A DNA stretch of 64,000 bases from Tamlana flava (GCF_041287255.1 NZ_JBGGTX010000005.1:1-64000); one strand, 5' to 3'; counted from the first letter of the stretch, positions 1-8,678 are shown. Notes: generated from the letters alone by a model not told the origin. Program-made: numbers and translations.

Positions 1-46
1 AGTTGTATTGAGCAAAAAGGCCTTTTTCAATTTGGTTTAGCAGGAC

Positions 47-127
47 GATGGAATACATGCACCGAAAGGGCGGGAGCAACGGAGTTGCGTAGCCATTTTG
101 GTCAGCTTTCGCTGAATGTATTCCATC
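47..127. repeat. Possible degenerate, gene-less cassette
   Basis: An 81 bp segment has perfect 12 bp inverted ends, GATGGAATACAT (47-58) and ATGTATTCCATC (116-127). Its right end sits exactly where the left core of a 131 bp att-like site would be expected. The triplet is GAT instead of GTT, and no ORF fits inside. Bases 1-46 hold only a 14 bp palindrome (15-28) and do not resemble the right arm of the other sites, so this may be a decayed or different element. Confidence 0.35.
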
Positions 128-251
128 GGTTTGTGTATGGTTTGTTGCGTTGGTTAGGTCACTAATTTAGCAAATAAAACTTGGCAATAGTTCAGCGCTA
201 GGATTTTCCGCGAGGAAAATCAGAAGCAATGAACTATACACGTTGTTGTGC
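121..251. repeat. attC-like site 0 (131 bp)
   Basis: Same length and arms as the other sites. The left arm GTGTATGGTTTGTTGC pairs imperfectly with the right arm GCAATGAACTATACAC, and the right core is GTTGTGC (245-251). An inner hairpin GATTTTCC/GGAAAATC lies around 211-229. The left core is TTCCATC rather than the usual NNNNAAC, so this copy may be partly inactive. Confidence 0.6.
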
Positions 252-279
252 ATAGGCTCATAAACTAAAAGGATTTGAT

Positions 280-762
280 TTATTTCTTTTTTTCGGGAAA
301 CCAAATATCGCGCAATATTTTCCAATTTTCATTATCTTTTTTCCAAACCACTAAATATTTACCACGTCCAACAATTTGTCCGTTTGCATGAAACCAAGTC
401 CCTTTTCCTTCCTCGACAAGTAGCTGGTCATTTCCCCACAGGCCTGTTGTGTCAAAGCTTGAACCCGTAATACTGTCTCGAATCATACTTCCAAAATTCT
501 TAACAATATTTTCTCTGCCTACAGTAGAGGGCATGATTACCGCATCAGCCATATACATATTACCTAAAGCAATTGAGTCACCATTTTGCAGATTTTTTTC
601 AAATTCACGTAACTGTAATTCAATTTCCTTTTCAAGAACGGATAAATCTGTTTGCTTTAATTCCATATCCTTGTCATTTGATTTCTGATTACAGCTTGAA
701 ATGATAATGGATGATAAAAAAAACATAAATGATAATGTCAAAGTAAATTTTATTGTTTTCAT
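280..762 (-). CDS. NTF2-like (SnoaL/DUF4440 type) lipoprotein, cassette 1
   Basis: About 160 residues. The N-terminus MKTIKFTLTL is followed by a hydrophobic stretch and a lipobox ending SSC, so it is probably an outer-membrane or periplasmic lipoprotein. The body has the look of an NTF2/SnoaL-fold domain of the DUF4440 kind: a helix with GDSIALGNMYMADAVIMP, then GRENIVKNF, and C-terminal strands with WKILRDIWFP. I chose the ATG at 760-762, preceded by an AAGGA-like ribosome site; a longer frame reaching 834 would run into the att-like site. The function is unknown, since the family covers small-molecule-binding proteins as well as steroid-isomerase-like enzymes. The gene fills its cassette and has about 30 bp of leader, so it probably relies on an upstream promoter. 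Confidence 0.75.
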   Translation of the reverse strand: MKTIKFTLTLSFMFFLSSIIISSCNQKSNDKDMELKQTDLSVLEKEIELQLREFEKNLQNGDSIALGNMYMADAVIMPSTVGRENIVKNFGSMIRDSITGSSFDTTGLWGNDQLLVEEGKGTWFHANGQIVGRGKYLVVWKKDNENWKILRDIWFPEKKK

Positions 763-794
763 TTTTTCCTTCTTTAGATTATTATTTAGCTTAT

Positions 795-924
795 GCACAA
801 CGGTTTGGCTATGAGTAGTTGCGTGGTTTAGCACTTAACTTTGCAAGTACACGCCAAACTGAAAATCCGTGCGGATTTTCAGAAGTAGGCTAGAACAAGC
901 AATTACTTATAGCCATTGTTGTGC
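795..924. repeat. attC-like site a (130 bp)
   Basis: Left core GCACAAC (795-801) and right core GTTGTGC (918-924). The inner arm TGGCTATGAGTAGTTGC pairs with GCAATTACTTATAGCCA (899-915) with two mismatches. A perfect hairpin GAAAATCC/GGATTTTC lies at 861-880. Confidence 0.8.
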
Positions 925-954
925 TTTCGTTATTTTTTTAAAAAATTTTATCAT
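907..954 (-). pseudogene. Cut-off start of a second DUF6090 gene
   Basis: The stop of the upstream DUF6090 gene overlaps an ATG (ATGA at 951-954). The new frame reads MIKFFKKI, nearly identical to the start MIKFFRKI of the intact gene, then crosses the module boundary at 918-924 and stops at 907. DUF6090 genes often sit in tandem, so this looks like the head of a paralogue severed when the cassette boundary formed. Confidence 0.6.
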
Positions 955-1709
955 TGGTCATTTCTTTTAAGTTCATTGTCTATCAAACTTTTTATTCTTT
1001 CTAACCTTGTTATAAAGTAGTCATTTAAAGAGCTTTTTCCACCAGCTGATATATAAAAAATATACTTTACACTTTTATAAAATTCAGTGTCCGATGCAAT
1101 TGACTTCAAATCAAAACTTACTCCCGGATAGGATGAAATAGGTTTAATTAAACTTGAAGGTTCAGGTATTCCATCAAGGTGGCCTAAAGCCAATCTATCG
1201 GTTTCTTTTAACATAAGATTAGTGGGTATTGCAATTTGCCGGTTTTCTTCTAATTGAGATTGGAAGCTAGCTAATTCATTTTTTAGATCTTCTGAATTAA
1301 TATATATTAACTTTCCTGAATTTATGATTTCAGCATAGGTGGGCAGTGTTTGAGAATAATCTATGATCCAACCTATCCTAGTCATTGACGAAATAAACAT
1401 TGAGGAATCGGTTACTTTTTGGTCATCAAGTGATTTTAGAATATAATCTGCATAATCTTTTCGAATTTCTATTGATTCTTGCAACTCTTTAAGATTCTTG
1501 ATGTATTCCTCAACATTTAACTTAAGATTTTTTAATAAGATATTTGTTTCTTTATATTCTTTACGGACTTGATTCCAGTTATTGATTTGTAAGGCAATCA
1601 GAATTCCTATAACAACAAGAATAATTTCTCCTATTGCATATTTGAAATACTTGCTTGTCTTTCCTTCAGAAAGTAGGTTTTGTCTAATTTTTCTAAAGAA
1701 TTTTATCAT
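951..1709 (-). CDS. DUF6090 family membrane-anchored protein, cassette 2
   Basis: 252 residues. The start MIKFFRKIRQNLLSEGKTSK, followed by a single transmembrane segment at about 25-43 (YAIGEIILVVIGILIALQIN) and then NNW, is the hallmark of the Bacteroidota DUF6090 family. The C-terminal roughly 200 residues are helical and charged (LKNLKLNVEEYIKNLKELQE), presumably periplasmic. No catalytic motif is visible and the function of the family is unknown to me. It is the only complete gene in its cassette; the ATG at 1707-1709 lies 25 bp inside the cassette edge. A truncated start of a second copy follows with an ATGA overlap. Confidence 0.8.
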   Translation of the reverse strand: MIKFFRKIRQNLLSEGKTSKYFKYAIGEIILVVIGILIALQINNWNQVRKEYKETNILLKNLKLNVEEYIKNLKELQESIEIRKDYADYILKSLDDQKVTDSSMFISSMTRIGWIIDYSQTLPTYAEIINSGKLIYINSEDLKNELASFQSQLEENRQIAIPTNLMLKETDRLALGHLDGIPEPSSLIKPISSYPGVSFDLKSIASDTEFYKSVKYIFYISAGGKSSLNDYFITRLERIKSLIDNELKRNDQ

Positions 1710-1733
1710 TGGTTAGCGGTTTGTCATAATGAA

Positions 1734-1867
1734 GCACAACGTTGATGTGTATGAAAAGTTGCGAGTTTACGGGCGAGGATTTTCCGAAGGAAAATCAGAA
1801 GCTAGTAAACTCGCAACTGACATTGGTTTAGGTTAAAACTAGCAATTTTTTATACACGGTGTTAGCA
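1734..1867. repeat. attC-like site b (134 bp)
   Basis: Left core GCACAAC (1734-1740) and right core GTTAGCA (1861-1867). The two cores are not complementary to each other; each matches the far end of its own cassette. Outer arms are GTGTATGAAAAGTTGC and GCAATTTTTTATACAC. This copy also has a perfect 14 bp inner inverted repeat (1757-1770 with 1805-1818) enclosing a GATTTTCC/GGAAAATC hairpin (1778-1796). Confidence 0.82.
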
Positions 1868-1876
1868 AACGTTTTA

Positions 1877-2113
1877 TTATGACAATTTTGCTTTTTTTAT
1901 TTTTCGGTATGTGAGAATGCTACCAATGATTATTAGAATAATTGAAGGGTAAAAACTCAGCACTGCTAATATTCCTGGTCCTACTGCATTTCCTGCGTCA
2001 ATTAGTCCTAATGCATCAAGTCCTAATAAAATTAATAAAGGTCCAGTCCCCAAAATGAATATTATTATTCCAATCTTTAATGTTTTATGTAATTTACTCC
2101 AAGTTGATTTCAT
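1877..2113 (-). CDS. Two-TM mini membrane protein, cassette 3
   Basis: 78 residues with two hydrophobic segments (about 13-33 and 46-68) joined by a Gly/Asp-containing loop (GLIDAGNAVGPG), and a basic C-terminus (YRKIKKAKLS). I do not recognise the family. The frame is real in appearance: ATG start, positive N-terminus, compact two-helix hairpin topology. It is the sole gene of its cassette. About 260 bp of non-coding DNA precede it inside the cassette (2114-2375) with no other recognisable feature, which leaves room for its own promoter. Confidence 0.6.
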   Translation of the reverse strand: MKSTWSKLHKTLKIGIIIFILGTGPLLILLGLDALGLIDAGNAVGPGILAVLSFYPSIILIIIGSILTYRKIKKAKLS

Positions 2114-2368
2114 CTTAATTAATTTTAGTCAAGGTTTACTAATGGTTAGTTTACGAATGTACGATAATTTTTGGTCAAGAATTTGATTTTACGTTTTGTT
2201 ATAGTCAAAGTTCGTTTTTATTTACCGTTTCCAAAGTCATTCAGCCGCAACATTATCGTTTACTTGGTGTCTGTCAGCAGCTTTTTTGTTATAAAACCGA
2301 TATTTTTTTAAAATCCGTAGAATTATTAATCGTTTTAAAAATACTTTACACACATTGGTCTTAATGTT
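2114..2368. other. Non-coding leader of cassette 3
   Basis: AT-rich stretch between the two-TM mini-protein gene and att-like site c. I see no credible gene, RNA or clear promoter in it. Confidence 0.4.
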
Positions 2369-2501
2369 TGCTAACGGTCTAGTGTATGAGCAGTAGCGGA
2401 TTAAAAACCACTAACTTTTCGGTTAAACATTTACGTTTATTAATATTCATTTTCTTTCAATTTTGCACCAAACCCGCTATTGCTTATACACATTGTTGTG
2501 C
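2369..2501. repeat. attC-like site c (133 bp)
   Basis: Left core TGCTAAC (2369-2375) and right core GTTGTGC (2495-2501). The arms GTGTATGAGCAGTAGCGG and CCGCTATTGCTTATACAC pair with two mismatches over 18 bp. The loop is AT-rich and lacks the GGAAAATC hairpin seen in the other copies. Confidence 0.8.
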
Positions 2502-2551
2502 GTTCGGTGTTCATTTTTCGTCTGTCTGCCAGCGTTGGTAAAGACATACTC

Positions 2552-2595
2552 TTTTGCAATTTTTGGCTTGCGCGCTGGCTGTTGCGAATTGCAAA
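2552..2595. repeat. Hairpin inside the 3' end of the defence cassette
   Basis: TTTGCAATT (2553-2561) and AATTGCAAA (2587-2595) form a perfect 9 bp stem around a GC-rich loop containing CGCGCTGGCT. A related hairpin with a similar loop lies just inside the other end of the same cassette (8745-8787). Confidence 0.5.
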
Positions 2596-2607
2596 TGTGT
2601 ATGGCTT

Positions 2608-3588
2608 TTAGCGTTGGCATATTAATTCAACTTTATATTTTTCTATTTGTTTATCCCAGTTTTCATCATTACTAAGTATTTCCTCGTATGGATTCTGTAT
2701 CATTATTGGAACATATTCAGCTTTATTCATTTCTGATCGATTGACTAAATATAGCCAATAATCATCTTTCTTTAGTTTCGCAACAGAATACTCATTTCTT
2801 GACCAGAAAAAATATGGTGTTATACCATCATAAGATTTTACTTCTATAAAACGATTTGGTAATTCATCAAACTCGTGATTATATGAGGCTATATCGAAAC
2901 CTTCATTAACTATGTATTCAGCTACCCAATCTATTTCTTTCTGCTCATTAAGTCTTGCAAATTCAAAATTTAAAACAAACTTTTCGGCTTCTTCTCCATA
3001 AATTTGTTGTTGCTCCATTGCTTTCCTAAAATCCTCAATACCAATCTTTCTTTTTTTAATTTCAGGTAATACAGTCTTATCAAATAGTTTCTTGTAGCGA
3101 TTATTTATTATAAAACTATTTAGTTCAGTTGTCGGATGAGTTTTAATCGCTTCAAAATCAATCAACAACTGTTTAAAATTTGAATATTTTAAACTAAAAG
3201 CTCTGTTGTTTATCTGTAAAGACTTGTAAATTATGTCGTGGGATAAATAATCAGAACAAAATATTTTGTGAAATTCATCATCATTTTTTAATGCCTTGAA
3301 AAGATATTCAACGAATTTATCTCTCATTTGACTTATACTATTCAATGAATCAACAACACCGTTACTTAAAGTTAGAAAGTCGTTTTCAACCACAAGTATT
3401 TCTGTTTTTATGGCTATTTCAAGACAACCATCAAAAATACTTCTACCATCAATTACACGATTATAGAATAATTTGTCAATGTCGGTTCTTGTATATGTGG
3501 CATCCTGATTTCCTTTTAATGTACTGAGTAATTCAAAGAAGTAATTTGGAGTGCCAAAATTTCTATATCTTCTAAGTTCTTCTAGCAT
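2608..3588 (-). CDS. DUF3883 (PD-(D/E)XK-like nuclease) protein of the defence operon
   Basis: 326 residues. The C-terminal third looks like a DUF3883 domain: GEEAEKFVLNFEFARL (about 198-213), GFDIASYN (230-237) and FIEVKSYDG (247-255), where D232 and the E-V-K at 249-251 fit the PD-(D/E)XK nuclease pattern. The N-terminal 200 residues are helical and unassigned. The gene is last in a four-gene operon and overlaps the helicase end by 17 bp. I infer it is the DNA-cutting or effector part of a restriction-like system. The last codons lie in a repeat-like sequence shared with the cassette end, so the exact C-terminus may vary among relatives. Confidence 0.7.
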   Translation of the reverse strand: MLEELRRYRNFGTPNYFFELLSTLKGNQDATYTRTDIDKLFYNRVIDGRSIFDGCLEIAIKTEILVVENDFLTLSNGVVDSLNSISQMRDKFVEYLFKALKNDDEFHKIFCSDYLSHDIIYKSLQINNRAFSLKYSNFKQLLIDFEAIKTHPTTELNSFIINNRYKKLFDKTVLPEIKKRKIGIEDFRKAMEQQQIYGEEAEKFVLNFEFARLNEQKEIDWVAEYIVNEGFDIASYNHEFDELPNRFIEVKSYDGITPYFFWSRNEYSVAKLKKDDYWLYLVNRSEMNKAEYVPIMIQNPYEEILSNDENWDKQIEKYKVELICQR

Positions 3589-5551
3589 AATTAGAGATTA
3601 AATCATTAATTATGTCTGTTTCATCATTATTGTCAATTCTCTGAAATAGAGGTATATCATCATTGATAATTTCTTCCATTCGCTCTATTTTCAAACGGAG
3701 TCGATTGTTAATGACTTCATCTATTGAATCTTTTGACAGTATATAGAAATACTTTGTTAATTGATTTTCATCTAAACCGACTCTGTGAATACGATCTTTG
3801 GATTGAATAAAATTGGAACAATTGTAATCTCTTTCTAAATAGATAGCATTATGACAACCTTTATGCAATGAGATTGATTCAGCAACAGAAAAAGGATTGG
3901 CAATAATTACCTTAAAATCATTATTGAGTGGATTATTAAATGCCTTAATAGTTTCTTCTCTTTGTTCCTGTGGAATTTCTCCAATTAGAAGCTTTGATTC
4001 AATTCCGTTTTGATTTAAATAAGATTGCAACTCTTTAGCATTTTGGATAAAAATAGTCCAAATAATTACCTTACCGTTTTCAGGAAAAATTTCCTCTATG
4101 AGTAATGATAAAATGCTTCTAAATTTTTTTGGCGTTTCAACTGTTGGATAATTTATAATCTTATTAAAGAACTCGGAATCATTAACGAACTCATCAGTAT
4201 CTGTCGTAAAAAAAGCATTTGGGTCAAATTCACCTGTTAACTCATTATTCTCCAAAGAATCTCTCAAAGTTCTTGATAAAAGAGATGGATTAGTTGATGC
4301 TTGTCTTAACCGAATAAGTTTTGCCCTATTAAGAATATCTTTTACTGTAGCAGAATTATTCTCTTTAAAGTAAGGAAGATATTGAGATTCTATAAAATCA
4401 TATATTTCCCTTTGATGGGAATCCATTTCAACTGGGATGTATTTTTCTTCTATAGGAGGTAGCTTGAGATCTTTCTTTTTAATTCTTATAAAATAAGGAG
4501 AAATGTTATCTTTTAATTCCTGTACCCGTTGTGATTCAGGAGAATTATTATTGGTCATATCCTCCAAATTATGGTAATGAAGCTTTAGGATTTCCTTAAA
4601 TTTGAAAGGATAGATAAATTTATAAAGATTGAAAATATCTTGATACCCATTTGGGACTGGAGTACCAGTTAAAATTACTCTCGATACTGCTTCTTTTGAT
4701 ATTTCTGTTACACTTCTGCCCCAAACACCTTCTGGATTTTTTATTCTGTGAGCTTCATCAACAACAACCATTGTTTTGTTGCGCTTCAAAAAATCAATAA
4801 TGTCATTTTGAAAACGGTCAACGCCACCGTGAAAAATTAATGTTAGTTCTGGTGAGTTTGGTGAATATAAATGTTCTAATTTTTGTTTCACTGAAATATC
4901 ACTGTCACCAGACATTCTAAAAGATTTTGGTTTATATCCAAAACACTCTGAAAATTCATTTTCCCAAGGAGCAAAAGATGAAAGAGGTCCAACAACCAAA
5001 AGTTTATCTACGTGACGAGGATTTTCTTTAGGTAAACTTCTCAAATATGCATACGCACCATAAACTATTGATGTTTTACCTGCACCAGGCACAGCAAAAT
5101 TGCAAGAGTTTTGAGCAAATGCCATATGAAAGGATGAAAGCAATTGCAATGGATAGAGTTTTCTTGTCAACGTTTCTTTAAGGACTTCCTGAAAATTTTC
5201 AAATTGAGTTACTAAAGATTTATTCTCTTTAAACTCATTATCTCTAATTGCTCTGGCATTTTCACTAAACACTTCAAAATTTTCTTCCTCTTTAGAAAAA
5301 GCCTGTAATTCTTCTTGTATATTTTCTGTGAATCGAAAATCGTAATTATACTTTCCCAGTAACCTTTGAATCTCTTGAAGCGTTTTTATTTGTGTTTCAT
5401 CACGAAATGGAATAAAAACGGAGTTTGATTCTAGAAAGTAATTGAGTCTTTTGAGAGAAATTAAAAGTCTTTTGTTTTGTAATAGCGATTCTGTATCTCC
5501 ATTTATGATAAAGAGATTATCTACGATATTGACATCTATAGAATAACCCAT
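3572..5551 (-). CDS. SNF2-family DEAH-box helicase of the defence operon
   Basis: 659 residues. The SNF2-type ATPase core is clear: Walker A PGAGKT at 155-160, DEAH at 265-268 (VVVDEAHRIKNP), a motif III-like LTGTPVPNGYQD, and in the second RecA lobe KVIIWTIFIQNAKEL, then the motif VI-like KDRIHRVG near residue 600. The first ~130 residues are a family-specific N-terminal domain. SNF2 enzymes translocate on double-stranded DNA and are common in composite restriction systems. The gene overlaps the upstream ParB-like gene by one base, so translation is probably coupled. Confidence 0.85.
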   Translation of the reverse strand: MGYSIDVNIVDNLFIINGDTESLLQNKRLLISLKRLNYFLESNSVFIPFRDETQIKTLQEIQRLLGKYNYDFRFTENIQEELQAFSKEEENFEVFSENARAIRDNEFKENKSLVTQFENFQEVLKETLTRKLYPLQLLSSFHMAFAQNSCNFAVPGAGKTSIVYGAYAYLRSLPKENPRHVDKLLVVGPLSSFAPWENEFSECFGYKPKSFRMSGDSDISVKQKLEHLYSPNSPELTLIFHGGVDRFQNDIIDFLKRNKTMVVVDEAHRIKNPEGVWGRSVTEISKEAVSRVILTGTPVPNGYQDIFNLYKFIYPFKFKEILKLHYHNLEDMTNNNSPESQRVQELKDNISPYFIRIKKKDLKLPPIEEKYIPVEMDSHQREIYDFIESQYLPYFKENNSATVKDILNRAKLIRLRQASTNPSLLSRTLRDSLENNELTGEFDPNAFFTTDTDEFVNDSEFFNKIINYPTVETPKKFRSILSLLIEEIFPENGKVIIWTIFIQNAKELQSYLNQNGIESKLLIGEIPQEQREETIKAFNNPLNNDFKVIIANPFSVAESISLHKGCHNAIYLERDYNCSNFIQSKDRIHRVGLDENQLTKYFYILSKDSIDEVINNRLRLKIERMEEIINDDIPLFQRIDNNDETDIINDLISNYARRT

Positions 5552-6969
5552 TATATATTTCTGTTTATTTGATATCCAATCTGTTGAATTCTCTTAGTTT
5601 TCTCTTGAACTTCTTCAACTTCTTCAGCAGGAATTTTATCAACTTCAATTCCTTCTAATAATTCAATAATGTGAGTTAAAACTCTAGAAGGTGATTTTTT
5701 TTGAAGTGAATTGAAAATTTTATCACCTAACTCTTGCACCATTCGTTGTACATCAGGCTTAGCAAATGCCTTGTGTCCTGTTTTTATTGCTTCAAATGTC
5801 TGAGAGGCTCTCCTTATTAGTTTCTCAGGTTCTTCTGCAGCTTTATTATAACCAACTAGATATTTGTGGTCGTTCAGGTTTTCTAAAAATGCACTTGTAT
5901 CGTTTTCGAATATCGAACTTTCAAAAAACAGTTTGTCTCTTGCGTTTAAATGTTTCTCTAGGTTAGCCGAGTTAAAATCAATTTCAGGTTCTTTAGGTAG
6001 ATTTCTGATAATTTCATTATGCTTAGATGAAAAACTCTTCCAAATTTCTTTATCCCCAAAAAAGTGCTTATCGCTATTTCCTTCCGCTAAATTTCTAAAT
6101 TCTTTCCCATCATATTCATTCCTAAACCTTAGGTAATCAAATGCGATAATTTTTAATTCATCAACATCACTATCTGTATAACCGTCAAATGCCTTTTTAC
6201 TTGATTCTCCGTAAAACGTATTTAACCATTTGGTTAATGATAAAAACTGATCTTCTCTACTGTCAAGTTGGGTGTAAATACCATCATATTCAAGATATTC
6301 AAGATACTCGTCCATCACAGCCATTGTATCAAGATACTTTCGTATTTCTCCTTCTGTTTCTCCCATCCAATCTGAAATACTTTTGATTGCTTCAGTTTCA
6401 GATATTTTGGGAGTTAACTTATCGAATATTTGCTTAGCTTTAAGATACTTTTCAATTGGGTTGTAGCCCAATTTTTCATCTTCACCCATTTGATAGGTGG
6501 TTTCAAGTCTTTCAATTTCGATTGGGTTTTCATCAAGGGTAACAGGTAATACAATGGCTTTGAAGTAACCAGTTCTATCAACTTTGTTCAAAAGCATTGC
6601 TCTTCTGTTACCATCAATTATTACCCCATCTTTGGTAATAATTCCAACTTTTTGCTGACCAAACTCTCTTATACTTAATTCGGTTTTTTTATTTCGGTCA
6701 ATCTTTGACTCCCATAAAAGTTTTTCGATTAAATCTCTTCCTACTTCTGTCTCAACGTTAATGGCTTGATTTTGCTTTTCTAAAGATTTAGTTCTGCTGA
6801 GAATCCTTCCATTGTATTTATTGTATATTAAAAATGAAAGCGGAATATTGTAAACCTTTTCTGTTTTAAGTTGCTTTTCCCACATTATTTCGTGGTTTAG
6901 CAAATCAGTTCGGTTTTTATCCCTTTCGATAATCTCCTGTATTTTTTGTATTCTAACTTCTTTGTTCAT
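5551..6969 (-). CDS. ParB/Srx-fold protein of the defence operon
   Basis: 472 residues. The N-terminal part resembles a ParB/sulfiredoxin-like fold: NIPLSFLIYNKYNGR (41-55), then GVIIDGNRRAMLLNKV (115-130) with the conserved D-G-N-R-R at 119-123. The remainder is mostly helical, without a recognisable DNA-binding or nuclease motif. ParB-fold proteins of this type accompany DNA-modification systems as putative nucleotide-dependent clamps or nucleases. The gene sits two bases after the methyltransferase stop and overlaps the helicase start by one base, so the four genes form one operon. Its biochemical role here is inferred only. Confidence 0.7.
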   Translation of the reverse strand: MNKEVRIQKIQEIIERDKNRTDLLNHEIMWEKQLKTEKVYNIPLSFLIYNKYNGRILSRTKSLEKQNQAINVETEVGRDLIEKLLWESKIDRNKKTELSIREFGQQKVGIITKDGVIIDGNRRAMLLNKVDRTGYFKAIVLPVTLDENPIEIERLETTYQMGEDEKLGYNPIEKYLKAKQIFDKLTPKISETEAIKSISDWMGETEGEIRKYLDTMAVMDEYLEYLEYDGIYTQLDSREDQFLSLTKWLNTFYGESSKKAFDGYTDSDVDELKIIAFDYLRFRNEYDGKEFRNLAEGNSDKHFFGDKEIWKSFSSKHNEIIRNLPKEPEIDFNSANLEKHLNARDKLFFESSIFENDTSAFLENLNDHKYLVGYNKAAEEPEKLIRRASQTFEAIKTGHKAFAKPDVQRMVQELGDKIFNSLQKKSPSRVLTHIIELLEGIEVDKIPAEEVEEVQEKTKRIQQIGYQINRNI

Positions 6970-6971
6970 AG

Positions 6972-8678
6972 TTACTTTTTGTTTGCGATGGAAGAAATTT
7001 TGTTGACAGCATATAAAGCAAAAACTTGTTTGACAGGTATTATAGTTTTGTTCTTAAATACTACTTTTTCTGTTTGCTCAAATGTTGAATTTGGACAGCC
7101 AACTTTTTCAATAATTTCTGCTATTTCATCTACAAGAATTGTAGGTTCTTTTAACTTCTCAACCGAGATTTGCTTTTCATACATATCTTGGAGTTGAACT
7201 TTATTTCCAATCTTTTCAGAAAACCCATTGTTAATGATTTCTAAGAATCTTTTTCCTCCCTTGAAACTTTCGATAAGAGGTTCTAATTCTTTGTAGTATT
7301 CATCTTCAACTTTTTGGACAGGAAAGCCTTCTCCTGTTCCATATTGAATAGAAGTAAACCATTTGTTTTTTGTTTTACTACTTTTATCAATATCGTAATT
7401 AGATAATGTTACTGTTAAATTCCCATCTTTTATTGGGTGTCTTCTAAATCTTGCACCTTTGTTCTTTACGGGAGGATTATTAAGTTCCTTTAGTATATAG
7501 GTATTTAAATTAAGTACTCCTTCAAGTTTAGGTGTTTTGTTTACAATTAAGTTCTTGGGCTTACTACGTTTTAGAAACTGTAATGTTGTTTCTGCCAAGG
7601 CTCGACTAACAGCACAGCAAACAGCATTACCAACAAGCCTCCATTTAGTGTTTTCAGATCCGACAAACTGATAAGTTATTGGGAACCCCATAATAATTGC
7701 GGCTTCCCTTACAGTAGGTAACCTGTATTCTCCATCTCCTTTTCTATTAATCTCTGATTTGTAAATAATAGATTCCCTTGAGTTGGCAATTTTAGTTGCA
7801 GTAATAGTTCTGCTTGGGTTATTACTATTCTCTGGAAAAGACATTTTTCCCATATAAGGGTGGTTCTGTTTCCAGAATTTCGAAAACCTCCATTCAACTT
7901 CATAAACTCCAGTATCATAGAAATGATCTGTAATCTGATTCTGAGGAATTTTTATATCATAATTTATGTCTTTTACATCTGTAAAACCTTCCTTCTGATA
8001 TGGGTTGGGAAAATTCTGGTGAATACTCTTTATTGTTTTATAATGTGGTAGATTCCCTTTTATTTTTGGACTAGAATGAGTGTGCTTTGGAACTATAAGT
8101 TTTTTTTGTTTGATAATCTCACCTGATATTACTCGCTTTCTTGCTTGTATTGATCCATAATCTGCTGAATTAATTATAGTTGTATTTTCAAATAAATCAA
8201 TTGCAATTTTGTTTGGACTTATTTTGTGTTCATTTGCCCAATCTGTAAGCCCTAAATCTTTAAAAGTATATGCAGTTTGTAGGTATCGCTTGGAATTTAC
8301 AACGTTTTCCATAAACCAAGCTTTAAGAGTAGAATTTGGTTGATGTTTTTTTACAGCTACTACCTTCAAGAAAGTTTCTGTTAATTTAACTCCCAAAGAT
8401 TTATCTGCTTTTCCAGATTTATTCGAACTAGAAAAACTAACACAGGGAGGGCTTCCGAGAATAATGTCTGTGTTCGGTATAGCGTTGATTTTATCAATTG
8501 AATTATCGAAATCTAAAATGTTCTTTGGACTACATTGTAAATTGAAGTTATGATTATAGGTGTCAACAGCAGGTTTCCAATGGTCATATCCGTAAGTTAT
8601 ATCGTAGCCCATTTGTCTGAAGCCTTCGGAAAAGCCTCCTGCTCCACAAAAAAAGTCTATTACTGTTAATTTATTCAT
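6972..8678 (-). CDS. DNA (cytosine-5) methyltransferase of the defence operon
   Basis: 568 residues. The m5C methyltransferase motifs are in order: motif I IDFFCGAGGFSEGF (7-20), motif IV GSPPCVSFS (75-83) with catalytic C79, motif VI ENV (124-126), motif VIII QARKR, then REAAIIMGFP and VGNAVCCAVSRAL for motifs IX-X. A C-terminal extension of about 190 residues after the core is unusual and may be a specificity or partner-binding domain. It is the first gene of a four-gene operon with ParB-like, SNF2 and DUF3883 genes. Presumably it methylates host DNA to protect it from the partners. The ATG at 8676-8678 lies about 140 bp inside the cassette end, enough for its own promoter. Confidence 0.9.
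   Translation of the reverse strand: MNKLTVIDFFCGAGGFSEGFRQMGYDITYGYDHWKPAVDTYNHNFNLQCSPKNILDFDNSIDKINAIPNTDIILGSPPCVSFSSSNKSGKADKSLGVKLTETFLKVVAVKKHQPNSTLKAWFMENVVNSKRYLQTAYTFKDLGLTDWANEHKISPNKIAIDLFENTTIINSADYGSIQARKRVISGEIIKQKKLIVPKHTHSSPKIKGNLPHYKTIKSIHQNFPNPYQKEGFTDVKDINYDIKIPQNQITDHFYDTGVYEVEWRFSKFWKQNHPYMGKMSFPENSNNPSRTITATKIANSRESIIYKSEINRKGDGEYRLPTVREAAIIMGFPITYQFVGSENTKWRLVGNAVCCAVSRALAETTLQFLKRSKPKNLIVNKTPKLEGVLNLNTYILKELNNPPVKNKGARFRRHPIKDGNLTVTLSNYDIDKSSKTKNKWFTSIQYGTGEGFPVQKVEDEYYKELEPLIESFKGGKRFLEIINNGFSEKIGNKVQLQDMYEKQISVEKLKEPTILVDEIAEIIEKVGCPNSTFEQTEKVVFKNKTIIPVKQVFALYAVNKISSIANKK

Noticed and set aside
763..834. N-terminal extension of the NTF2-like lipoprotein to 834
   Set aside because: It would place the start inside an att-like site and bury the lipoprotein signal; the ATG at 762 is preceded by a ribosome-binding-like site.
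795..924. Treating the att-like sites as rho-independent terminators
   Set aside because: They are about 130 bp with a long AT-rich loop and no terminal T-run; the inner hairpins are too internal and lack tails.
2463..2675. Plus-strand frame of about 70 codons across site c and the nuclease gene end
   Set aside because: It spans a palindromic site and overlaps a real gene in antisense; there is no protein-like character.
2608..8678. Calling the defence operon DISARM or BREX
   Set aside because: DrmA/DrmB, PglZ and BrxC-like genes are absent; only the methyltransferase and a helicase are shared in a general way.
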